From NCBI GenBank assembly GCA_000696115.1, contig JJOH01000019.1, positions 703,882 through 767,881 of the forward strand: a stretch of 64,000 bases of DNA, in the 5' to 3' direction. Every line of letters starts with the position of its first letter. Position 1 is the stretch's first letter. The translations under genes and the position numbers were made by a program. The stretch comes from Streptomyces olindensis. Lineage in GTDB: Bacteria > Actinomycetota > Actinomycetes > Streptomycetales > Streptomycetaceae. Below, in pieces: positions 53,001 to 57,476 of this stretch. Under the pieces are notes generated by a model, which ran no database searches, had not been told where the DNA came from, and saw only the letters and a program-made list of their open reading frames with translations.

Positions 53001-55920
53001 GGACGTCGGCGGCCTCCGCCGTGACGAGGGCGAGGGCGTCGGCCGGGCCGAGGTGCGCACCGGACGTGACCAGGGCCGAAGACGCGGCGGATCCGGGGAG
53101 GGCCGAGGACGCGGCGGATGCGGGGAGGGCCGGGGATACGGCTGATTCGGAGAGGGCCGAGGGCGTCGGCGCCGGGCCGGGGTGGGCCGGTGCCTGGGCC
53201 GGTCCCTCCAGCCAGTGGCGTTCGCGCTGGAAGGCGTAGGTGGGGAGGTCGACGTGGTGGGTGCCGGTGCCGTGGAAGACGGCCGGCCAGTCCACGGGGA
53301 CGCCGTGCAGATGGGCGCGGGTCACCGCCGTGAGGACCTCGCGGGCCTCGGGGGTGGCACCCCGGCGCAGGGGGATCGCCGAGGTGGCGGGCAGGCAGTC
53401 CTCGGCCATGGCGGACAGGACGCCGTCGGGTCCGATCTCGACGAGGGTGGTGACCCCGGTGGCATCCAGGTGGCGCAGGGCGTCGTGGAAGAGAACGGTG
53501 TCGCGGACGTGGCGCACCCAGTGGCCGGGGTCGCCGATCTCGTCCGCTGTGAGTTCCCGGCCCGTCAGGGCGGACACCAGCGGGATGCGCGGCGGCCTCG
53601 GCTCCAGGGTGGCGGCGACGGCCGCGAAGTCGGCGAGCATGCCGTCCATGTGCGCGGAGTGGAAGGCGTGGCTGACCCGCAGCCGGCGGGTCTTCCAGCC
53701 CCGGTCGGCGCAGGCGCGGGCGAGACGGTCGACGGCGTCGGCGTCCCCGGACACGACGGTGGCGGTGGGGCCGTTGACGGCGGCCAGGTCGAGTCCGCGG
53801 ATCGCGTCGGGACCGTCGAGCAGTTCCGCCACCCGGGCCGAGGCGGCCCGGACGGAGAGCATGGCTCCGCCGCCCGGCAGGGCCTGCATCAGCCCGCCCC
53901 GGGCGGCGACGAGCTTGCAGGCGTCGGGCAGGGTGAGCACTCCGGCGACGTGCGCGGCGGCGAGTTCGCCGATGGAGTGGCCCGCGACGACGTCCGGCTG
54001 GAGGCCCCAGCTCTCCAGCAGCCGGAACAGGGCGACCTCGAAGGTGAAGAGGGCCGGCTGGGCGTAGACCGTGCGGTGCAGGTCGGGGTCGTCGTCGGCG
54101 AAGAGGACGTCGCGCAGGGGGCGGTCGGTGTACGGGGCGAGGGCCGTGTCGAACGCGGCGCACAGCTCGTCGAACGCGGCGCGGAACACCGGCCATACGG
54201 CGTGCAGTTCGCGGCCCATGGCCGCCCGCTGGCTGCCCTGGCCGGCGAAGAGGTGGGCGATGCGGCCGCCACGGGGGGTGCCGCGCAGGACGCCGGGGGC
54301 GGGGGTGTCGTCGGCGAGCGCGGCGAGGCCCGCGAGCAGGGCGGCGGGGACGGTGTCCGCCCGGCCGGCCGTCGGCGCGGTGGGCAGGGCGGGGAGGACG
54401 GCGGCGCGGTACTCGAAGGCGGAGCGCGTGGTGGCGAGTGCCCGGGCGACGTCGACGGGCGGCAGCTGCCCACCGGTCTCCGTGAGGTGGGTGTGCAGGC
54501 GGCGGGCCTGGGCGCGCAGGGCGGCGGCGCTGCGGCCGGACAGCAGGAAGGGGAGCACGCCGACGGCGGTGACCGGTGCGGGGGCGGGCTCCGCGGGCGG
54601 GGGTGTGCGGCCCGGGGGTTCGGCGACGACGACGTGGGCGTTGGCGCCGCCCATCCCGAAGGAGCTGACACCGGCGATCAGCCGTCGCCCGGTGTGCGGC
54701 CACGGCCCGCGCTCACCCTGGACGCGCAGGCCCAGTTCGGTGAGGGGGATGGCGTCGGGCGCGGCGCGGAAGTGGAGGCTGCGGGGCAGTTCGCGGTGCT
54801 GGACGCAGAGCAGTGTCTTGATCAGGCCGGTGATTCCGGCGGCGCCCTCCAGGTGGCCCACATTGGTCTTGGCGGAGCCGACGCGCAGCCGGTCCTGGCC
54901 GGTCCGGCCGGTGCCGAGGGCCGCGCCGAGGGCCGCCGCCTCGACGGGGTCGCCGAGCCGGGTTCCGGTGCCGTGCAGTTCCACGTACTGGATGTCGCCG
55001 GGGGCGACGCCGGCGCGGTCGCAGGCCAGGCGCAGCAGGTCGGCCTGTCCGTGGGTGCCGGGGGTGGTGAGGGTGCCGGTGGCGCCGTCGTTGTTGACGG
55101 CGCTGCCCAGGATCACGCCGAGGATCCGGTCGCCGTGGTCGAGGGCGTCGGAGAGCCGCTTGAGCAGGACGATGCCGCCGCCCTCGCCGCGTACGTAGCC
55201 GTCCGCGCGGGCGTCGAAGGTGTGGCTGCGGCCGGCCGGTGACAGGGCGCCGAAGGCCTCGGTGACGTCGTAGCCCTCGGCGGCGAGGTTGAGGTGCACG
55301 CCGCCGGCGAGCGCGAGGTCGGACTCGCCGCCGCGCAGGCTCTCGCAGGCCAGGTGGACGGCCGTGAGCGAGGACGACTGGCCGGTGTCGACGGTGAGGC
55401 TGGGTCCGGTGAGGCCGAGTGTGTAGGAGACCCGGTTGGCGATGATGCCCCGGTGCAGACCGGTCGCGGTGTGCTGGCCGACGGCGTGCGGGCCGTGGCG
55501 CTGGGTGAGGCGGGCGTAGTCGTCGGCCATGGCGCCGATGAACACGCCGGTGCGGGTGCCGCCGAGGGTCGCCGGGACGGTGCCCGCGCGCTCCAGGGCC
55601 TCCCAGGTGAGTTCCAGCACCAGCCGCTGCTGCGGGTCCATGGCGGCGGCCTCGCGGGGGCCGATGCCGAAGAACGCCGGGTCGAACCGGTCGACGTGGT
55701 CGAGGAAGGCGCCCTTGCGGGTGGCGGCCCGTGTCCCGGGGCTGTCGTGCAGCTCGGGGCGGTCGGCGGGGAGGCCGGTGACGGTGTCACGGCCGTCGCG
55801 CAGCACCTGCCAGAACGCTTCCGGGGTGTCGGCCGACGGGAGACGGCACGCGGTTGCCACCACGGCGACGGCCGAGGTGCCGTCGGGTCGTGCGAGGTCC
55901 TGGGCCACCGGTTCCGACAC
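41014..55920 (-). CDS. Type I polyketide synthase PKS1: KSQ loading module plus two extension modules
   Basis: A 4968-residue multienzyme. Order: KSQ-AT-ACP (1-1050), KS-AT-DH-KR-ACP (1051-2825), KS-AT-DH-ER-KR-ACP (2826-~4870), then a C-terminal docking segment ending SDEEMFALIDRELGRG. The loading KS has Gln181 in place of Cys, the decarboxylating type, so the chain should start from malonyl-derived acetyl. All three AT domains carry HAFH, the malonyl-CoA signature, so no methyl branches are expected. Predicted output is a triketide with one double bond from module 1 and a fully reduced unit from module 2. There is no thioesterase; the docking tail hands the chain to another PKS. GTG at 55920 starts the protein just before the KSQ. 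A copy of the candidate cluster operator lies 83 bases upstream. Confidence 0.93.
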   Translation of the reverse strand: MSEPVAQDLARPDGTSAVAVVATACRLPSADTPEAFWQVLRDGRDTVTGLPADRPELHDSPGTRAATRKGAFLDHVDRFDPAFFGIGPREAAAMDPQQRLVLELTWEALERAGTVPATLGGTRTGVFIGAMADDYARLTQRHGPHAVGQHTATGLHRGIIANRVSYTLGLTGPSLTVDTGQSSSLTAVHLACESLRGGESDLALAGGVHLNLAAEGYDVTEAFGALSPAGRSHTFDARADGYVRGEGGGIVLLKRLSDALDHGDRILGVILGSAVNNDGATGTLTTPGTHGQADLLRLACDRAGVAPGDIQYVELHGTGTRLGDPVEAAALGAALGTGRTGQDRLRVGSAKTNVGHLEGAAGITGLIKTLLCVQHRELPRSLHFRAAPDAIPLTELGLRVQGERGPWPHTGRRLIAGVSSFGMGGANAHVVVAEPPGRTPPPAEPAPAPVTAVGVLPFLLSGRSAAALRAQARRLHTHLTETGGQLPPVDVARALATTRSAFEYRAAVLPALPTAPTAGRADTVPAALLAGLAALADDTPAPGVLRGTPRGGRIAHLFAGQGSQRAAMGRELHAVWPVFRAAFDELCAAFDTALAPYTDRPLRDVLFADDDPDLHRTVYAQPALFTFEVALFRLLESWGLQPDVVAGHSIGELAAAHVAGVLTLPDACKLVAARGGLMQALPGGGAMLSVRAASARVAELLDGPDAIRGLDLAAVNGPTATVVSGDADAVDRLARACADRGWKTRRLRVSHAFHSAHMDGMLADFAAVAATLEPRPPRIPLVSALTGRELTADEIGDPGHWVRHVRDTVLFHDALRHLDATGVTTLVEIGPDGVLSAMAEDCLPATSAIPLRRGATPEAREVLTAVTRAHLHGVPVDWPAVFHGTGTHHVDLPTYAFQRERHWLEGPAQAPAHPGPAPTPSALSESAVSPALPASAASSALPGSAASSALVTSGAHLGPADALALVTAEAADVLGYTDPSALETRRAFRDLGFDSISAVTLRDRLADATGLDLPSSLLFDHPTPERLAAHLRASFSGAEDPTATTAPAPDVDDPVVVVGMACRYPGGVASPEGLWELVRSGGEGVSEFPGDRGWDADLFDGDPGRSGKSYTRHGGFLHDAGDFDAEFFGISPREALAMDPQQRLVLEVSWEVLERAGVDPDALRGSRTGVYIGATTHEYGPRLADGHDGHGGHLLTGSTVSVLSGRVAYAFGLEGPAVTVDTACSSSLVALHLAAQALRNGDCTLAVAGGVTVMGSPGMFVEFSRQRGLSPDGRCKAFAEAADGTGWSEGVGLVLLERLSEARRNGHEVLAVLRGSAVNQDGASNGLTAPNGPSQQRVIRQALANAGLGAGQVDVVEAHGTGTTLGDPIEAQALLATYGREHTPERPLWLGSVKSNLGHTQAAAGVAGVIKMIEAMRHGELPPTLHVDRPTSHVDWSTGAVSLLTEPQPWPETGEVRRAAVSSFGISGTNAHVILEAAPESAEPPVVVADALPAVPWVVSARSAEGLRAQAARLREFAVGADALGVDALDVGVSLLSRAVGDYRAVVVGSDLAALTEGLARVADTPVLPAASGGGVGLLFTGQGAQWPGMGSGLSGFGVFREAFEEVCAGFDGLLSRPLGEVLCADDELVHQTEFAQAGLFAFEVAVFRLLWAWGVRPGVLVGHSVGEVAAAYCAGVWSLEDACRLVAARGRLMQALPAGGAMVSLRGGVGEVEALLAGVPQVAVAAVNGPRSVVISGAGRQVDELVARWEAAGGQARRLTVSHAFHSPLMEPMLEEFSRVTRELDYQPPRIPLVSNVTGEVVEAGTVCDPGYWVRHVREPVRFAEGVRAARSVGVSVFMEVGPSAVLSVMGQECLPDEPVTWSVLSRGPQAPAEALLAGVGAAFAAGVGVEWRQVFAGVGGRRVVLPTYAFQHRRYWLQSSSGGGDPEGLGLGGFGHGLLGAAVTVAGTDTTVITGRVSRSSHGWLAGHEIRGRVLVPGAALVEMALRAGEETGCPVLEEFTLEAPLELPVASGLQLQLTVEPLEGDGTGRRTIAVHARPGDDPTRPYSRCATGRLAPQRGGVAEDWLGAWPPPEATPVDLTDAYDELAGRGYAYGPGFQGLTGLWRAGDVRYAEVTLPDENTGSHSGSDAFGLHPALLDAALHTLLVDNEDTDLRVPFTWACVSLHATGATHLRVKAVPTGPATVEITLYDGQGGLVAEIGELTLRTLTTTDTPTTTDHLYTLRWTPQPLPATPANTTGWATLTTPAPPTDTPHPGPTTLLTGTRPHPDPTALLTGTRPHPDPTALLTDHDHHPRTVIYAPPSGIAVREAVLALLALLQQYLSEPRLTGTPLVILTRHAHALDPGDPVDPAHAALWGLARTAQTENPDRIRLLDTDDHPTHLPQALTATAPQLALRHGTLHTPHLTRLHLPGEEPGTPGTWRQDGTVLITGGAGALGSLVARHLVATHGVRHLLLTGRRGGDTPGAGELRSTLRQLGAEVTFARCDVSDREALAEVLAAVPEDRPLTAVVHAAGVLADATITSLTPEAVDAVLAPKVDAAAHLDELTRDLDLDAFVLFSSVAGLLGTPGQGNYAAANAWLDALAAHRRALGLPGQALAWGLWADTGKTGDTGQTDDTGEPGGPGGMGAALGDADLARWARAGIAPLTPALGLASLDAALRTGIPNIVPVRLDLQALRAHAGNDDVPFLLRDFVTRPVRRAAASAATPGITALTAGPAGVDEPALHAELLGLVRAEAARVLGHDSAGAIDPDQDFKALGFDSLTAVELRNRVNAAAGTRLAPTVVFNHPTPAALARHLRDELLGAAASAPAPVTRSASPSTADVDDPVVVVGMACRYPGGVASPEGLWDLVRSGGEGISEFPGDRGWDADLFDGDPGRSGKSYTRHGGFLHDAGDFDAEFFGISPREALAMDPQQRLVLEVSWEVLERAGVDPDALRGSRTGVYIGVMYHDYAPRMSTEHQEIEGYALTGNLSSVLSGRVAYAYGLEGPAVTVDTACSSSLVALHLAAQAMRDGECDRALVGGVTVMATPNTFVEFSRQRGLSPDGRCKAFAEAADGTGWSEGVGLVLLERLSEARRNGHEVLAVLRGSAVNQDGASNGLTAPNGPSQQRVIRQALANARLEAGQVDVVEGHGTGTKLGDPIEVDALLATYGREHTPERPLWLGSVKSNLGHTQAAAGVAGVIKMIEAMRHGELPPTLHVDRPSTHVDWDSGHVALLTEPQPWPETGEVRRAAVSSFGISGTNAHVILEAAPESAEPPVVVADALPAVPWVVSARSAEGLRAQAARLREFAVGADALGADALGVDALDVGVSLLSRAVGDYRAVVVGSDVEELSRSLADMAEATVTPAISSAGVGLLFTGQGAQWPGMGSGLSGFGVFREAFEEVCAGFDGLLSRPLGEVLAGSDELVHQTEFAQAGLFAFEVAVFRLLWAWGVRPGVLVGHSVGEVAAAYCAGVWSLEDACRLVAARGRLMQALPAGGAMVSLRGGVGEVEALLAGVPQVAVAAVNGPRSVVISGAGRQVDELVARWEAAGGQARRLTVSHAFHSPLMEPMLEDFREVTRQLTYNAPAIPLVSNVTGGVVEAGTVCDPGYWVRHVREPVRFAEGVRAARSVGVSVFMEVGPSAVLSVMGQECLPDEPVTWSVLSRGPQAPAEALLAGVGTAFAAGVGVEWRQVFAGVGGRRVVLPTYAFQHRRYWLQSSSGGGDPEGLGLGGFGHGLLGAAVTVAGTDTTVITGRVSRSSHGWLAGHEIRGRVLVPGAALVEMALRAGEETGCPVLEEFTLEAPLELPVASGLQLQLTVEPFDEDENGRRAVEIYARPDDDPARPYTRHATGRLAPQGDTSGEGWQGAWPPPGAIPVDLTDAYDELAGRGYAYGPGFQGLTGLWRAGDVRYAEVTLPDENTGSYSGSDAFGLHPALLDAALHALLVDGEATDVRVPFAWADVTLHATGATRLRTVVRELDESTVALTLYDGQGGLVAEIGELTLRTLTTTDTPTTTDHLYTLRWTPQPLPATPADTTGWATLTTPAPPTDTPHPDPTALLTGTRHHPDPTALLTGTRHHPDLTTLLTDHDHHPRTVIYAPPTGIASREAVHALLALLQQYLSEPRLTDTPLIILTRHAHALDPGDPVDPAHAALWGLARTAQTENPDRIRLLDTDDHPTHLPQALTATAPQLALRHGTLHTPHLVPLRDDPPLSPPTGAAAWRLDTTEPGTIESLGLVPCEETTGPLGPGTVRVAVRAAGLNFRDVLMALGMYPGEQVMGSEGAGVVMEVGPGVTGLKPGDRVLGLLPHSFGPVAVADERLLVRMPEGWTFAQGASVPVVFLTAYYGLRDLGRLADGDAVLVHAATGGVGMAAVQLARHWGAEVYATAGPAKQRLLRELGLPEERIASSRDLEFVERFLRVSGGGMRVVLNSLAKEFVDASLRLLPEGGRFVEMGKTDIRDAADVAAHHPGVTYQAFDLMDAGPDRIRQMLGEIVALLEAGVLDPLPVRTWDVRRAPEAYRFMSQARHTGKIVLTVPSPLDPDGTVLVTGGTGALGAQVARHLVTAHGVRRLLLTSRRGPDAPGAAELRAELTALGAAVTVAGCDVSRREDVARLLAAVPDAHPLTAVVHAAGVTADGTIEALDADAVDRVLAPKVAAAGHLDELTRPLDLSRFVLFSSIAGTLGTAGQGNYAAANAGLDALAQRRRAHGHPAVSLAWGYWAQESELSGHLGDADVARLSRSGILPLATDEGLALLDAAVAQGEAVVVPARLSTRAEQGADVPAVLSKVIRPVARRAASADAFAGADGGQGLPAAALPPAERAEALVKLVRTHAAVVLGHGSSNAVPRDAAFKTIGFDSLASVELRNRLNAATGLRLSATAVFDNPTPEALAALLDAELPGRVAESEPDAGIGSLTELEGRLAAGDLDDEERSRLAKRLKSLLWQLEDTRPDSSGPAAAGEEPGAELSAASDEEMFALIDRELGRG
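43714..43818. repeat. 39-bp tandem repeat in the DH-ER linker of PKS1 module 2
   Basis: Two full units (43714-43752, 43753-43791) and one partial unit, beginning GGTGAGGAGG on the plus strand. They encode a 13-residue repeat of the type TGTRHHPDPTALL. In-frame length means copy number can vary without breaking the protein. Confidence 0.8.
44521..46260. repeat. Segment nearly identical to 49858-51582 (PKS1 modules 2 and 1)
   Basis: The DH-AT-KS part of module 2 repeats that of module 1 at a fixed offset of 5337 bases, changing to 5322 after a 15-base length difference near 46010-46050. From 44761 to 44950 only one base differs (CAGTCCCC here, CAGCCCCC there). Islands at about 45165-45260 and 45710-45960 diverge. 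Similarity also extends outward to about 43364 and 47440. Confidence 0.85.
49051..49155. repeat. 39-bp tandem repeat in the DH-KR linker of PKS1 module 1
   Basis: Units at 49051-49089 and 49090-49128 plus a partial third, the same family as at 43714-43818, encoding TGTRPHPDPTALL-type repeats. Confidence 0.8.
49858..51582. repeat. Segment nearly identical to 44521-46260 (PKS1 modules 1 and 2)
   Basis: This is the module 1 partner of the duplicated DH-AT-KS block. It is nearly identical over long stretches, including third codon positions. This indicates recent duplication or ongoing gene conversion. Confidence 0.85.
52771..55920 (-). other. PKS1 loading module KSQ-AT-ACP
   Basis: KSQ occupies about residues 17-435 with VDTGQSSSL at 178-186 (Gln181 replaces the active Cys). 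AT is at about 555-895 (GHSIG Ser649; HAFH 751-754, malonyl type). ACP is at about 955-1035 with LGFDSIS (Ser995). The 910-955 linker is an Ala/Ser/Pro repeat encoded by 27-bp tandem units. Confidence 0.9.
53072..53152. repeat. 27-bp tandem repeat (3 units) in the AT-ACP linker of the PKS1 loading module
   Basis: Units at 53072, 53099 and 53126, each beginning AGGGCCG on the plus strand. They encode nine-residue repeats such as PGSAASSAL, PASAASSAL and SESAVSPAL in a flexible interdomain linker. Confidence 0.8.
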
Positions 55921-56002
55921 GGTCCAACTCCGATCCGTCGGGCCCGGCGAGGCGCGCGGATGACCGTGCCGGGCGCTGTCGTGGTCATGCTGGGCAGCGG
56001 GG

Positions 56003-56018
56003 CTAAAGCGGGACTAAC
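56003..56018. promoter_or_regulatory. Candidate cluster operator, copy b (PKS1)
   Basis: CTAAAGCGGGACTAAC, with CTAA(A) elements 11 bases apart, lies 83 bases upstream of the PKS1 start in the gap after the DedA gene. It matches copy a upstream of PKS2 at 13 of 16 positions. Confidence 0.5.
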
Positions 56019-56044
56019 CGTGATCTGAGTGCCGTCGCGTCAGG

Positions 56045-56716
56045 TCAGGCCGGTCCGGCCGAGGTGCCGCGACGGGCCCGGCGCCGTGCGCGCAGCCGGG
56101 TGACGGCGAACCGTACGACCACCGCCAGCAGGGCGACCCCGACGACGGCGGTGAACCAGTTGGCGTACCGCTGCACGGTGTCGGCGTTGCGGCCGGCCGC
56201 GTATCCGGCGCTGAGCAGGGCGAGGTTCCACAGCAGCGTGCCGGCCGCGGTGAGGGCGACGAAGGGCAGCAGCGGCATGCGTTCGATGCCGGCCGGCAGG
56301 GAGACGTAGCTGCGGACGATGGGGACGAGCCGGCACAGCAGGACGGCCTTGGCGCCGTGGCGGTCGAACCAGCGCTCGGCCCGGTCCAGGTCGGTCTCCT
56401 GGACGAGCGGGATGCGGACGAACAGCGCCCGGGTGCGGCGCCTGCCGAGGAGCGCGCCGACGTAGTAGTGGACGACGGCTCCGACGACCGAGCCGACGGT
56501 GCTCCAGAACAGCAGGGCGAGGAAGCTGAGTTCACCCAGGCGGGCGGTGAACCCGCCGAGGAGCAGCACCAGTTCGCTGGGCACGGTGGGGAAGAGGCTC
56601 TCCAGCCCGGTGGCGACGGCCACTCCGGGGGAGCCGAGGTTCTCCATGAGGTCGGTGGCCCAGTTGCCGGGGCTGTCGGGCGGGGCGGCGGCCCACGTGA
56701 GGTGTTCGAGGATCAT
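56045..56716 (-). CDS. DedA family membrane protein
   Basis: A 223-residue polytopic protein of the DedA/SNARE-associated (VTT) family. A re-entrant region FPTVPSELVLLLGGFTA is followed by STVGSVVGAVVHYYVGALLGRRRTR, the motif region LCRLVPIVRSYVSLPAGIERMPLLPFV with the conserved arginines and glycines, and two final helices with a basic tail. DedA proteins act as lipid scramblases or proton-linked transporters and sometimes confer resistance to membrane-active compounds. Its position between the barrel-protein gene and PKS1 suggests a role in self-protection or export, without proof. A terminator at 56751-56778 separates it from the barrel gene, so it needs its own promoter in the short gap. 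Confidence 0.9.
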   Translation of the reverse strand: MILEHLTWAAAPPDSPGNWATDLMENLGSPGVAVATGLESLFPTVPSELVLLLGGFTARLGELSFLALLFWSTVGSVVGAVVHYYVGALLGRRRTRALFVRIPLVQETDLDRAERWFDRHGAKAVLLCRLVPIVRSYVSLPAGIERMPLLPFVALTAAGTLLWNLALLSAGYAAGRNADTVQRYANWFTAVVGVALLAVVVRFAVTRLRARRRARRGTSAGPA

Positions 56717-56750
56717 CGCACTTCCCGGGCTCGGCTGGGTGGGCGCCGGT

Positions 56751-56778
56751 GACCGGCGGGCGGGACGGCCCGCCGGTC
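56751..56778 (-). terminator. Hairpin terminator after the barrel-protein gene
   Basis: A perfect 11-bp stem GACCGGCGGGC / GCCCGCCGGTC with a six-base loop (GGGACG) lies 29 bases past the stop at 56808. Confidence 0.8.
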
Positions 56779-56807
56779 TCGGGGCGTGGTACGGGTGGTC
56801 CGCGGTG

Positions 56808-57329
56808 TCAGCCGCAGAGCTTGATGGAGTTGAGCGACTCGGTGGCGCTGACCAGGGTCCAGGTCAGTTCACCGGTCTTGCCGGCGTAGCGGCCCTTCAG
56901 GCCGGCCGCCGGAAGCTTCTGGGTCTCGCCCGCGGCCAGCCGCGTCAGGTTGACGATGCCGGCGACCTGGATCACACCGTCGTTCAGCGTGTACTTGGCG
57001 GTGGAGAAGGAGAACAGCTCCCCCGTGGCGGGGTCCTGCTTGATGATGACGCCCTGGATGTCGTTGGTGCCGATGCGGTTGCGGTCCTCGTCGAGCACCG
57101 CGTCCTCGGTGATGACGACGTCCCCGACGCTGGGGCCGGCCGGGGCCACGTCGGTGGTGTCGGTGGTGACGAGCTGCTCGATGAACGAGACGGTGACGCA
57201 GCCGGAGCGGGCCTTGCCGCCGGCGGGTGCCGCCTCGGCCGCACCTGCGGCGGTGCCGGCCGGTACAACGAGCGCGGCGGCCGCGAATCCGGCCACGATG
57301 AGCCGGGTGGGGAACGATGATGAGCGCAC
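56808..57329 (-). CDS. Allene-oxide-cyclase-like beta-barrel protein with signal peptide
   Basis: A 173-residue protein. Residues ~8-35 are a Sec-type signal (RLIVAGFAAAALVVPAGTAAGAAEA). The rest resembles the AOC-like small beta-barrel fold: VTVSFIEQLVTTDTTDV, VGDVVITEDAVLDEDRNRIGTNDIQGVIIKQD, LFSFSTAKYTLNDGVIQVAGIVNL, and a closing GKTGELTWTLVSATESLNSIKLCG strand. Two cysteines (near 45 and 172) could form a disulfide outside the cell. Cytoplasmic barrels of this fold (AbyU, PyrI4 type) catalyse [4+2] cyclisation in tetronate pathways; a secreted version would be unusual. GTG at 57329 is chosen because AGAAGGGA precedes it and the signal begins there. Confidence 0.78.
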   Translation of the reverse strand: MRSSSFPTRLIVAGFAAAALVVPAGTAAGAAEAAPAGGKARSGCVTVSFIEQLVTTDTTDVAPAGPSVGDVVITEDAVLDEDRNRIGTNDIQGVIIKQDPATGELFSFSTAKYTLNDGVIQVAGIVNLTRLAAGETQKLPAAGLKGRYAGKTGELTWTLVSATESLNSIKLCG

Positions 57330-57427
57330 GGGTGTCCCTTCTGACGGGCGGATGTGCTGGGGGAACGGGCCGGGCGAGGCCCACGACGGCAGGCCCGGTA
57401 CCGACGCGGTCATGCTGTGCGATTGGC

Positions 57428-57443
57428 CTAAAGCCGCCCTTGG
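57428..57443. promoter_or_regulatory. Candidate cluster operator, copy c (barrel-protein gene)
   Basis: CTAAAGCCGCCCTTGG lies about 100 bases upstream of the barrel-protein start and 34 bases past the flavoprotein stop. The left element is identical to copies a and b; the right element is degenerate. Confidence 0.45.
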
Positions 57444-57476
57444 TCTCGCCTGCCGGTGCGGGGCGGACGCCCCGGG

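Noticed and set aside
42838..53145. Two very long plus-strand open frames (42838-47955 and 48157-53145) opposite PKS1
   Set aside because: They are antisense to clearly functional PKS domains, rich in Arg, Gly, His and Val without any domain, and arise from high G+C codon bias of the real gene.
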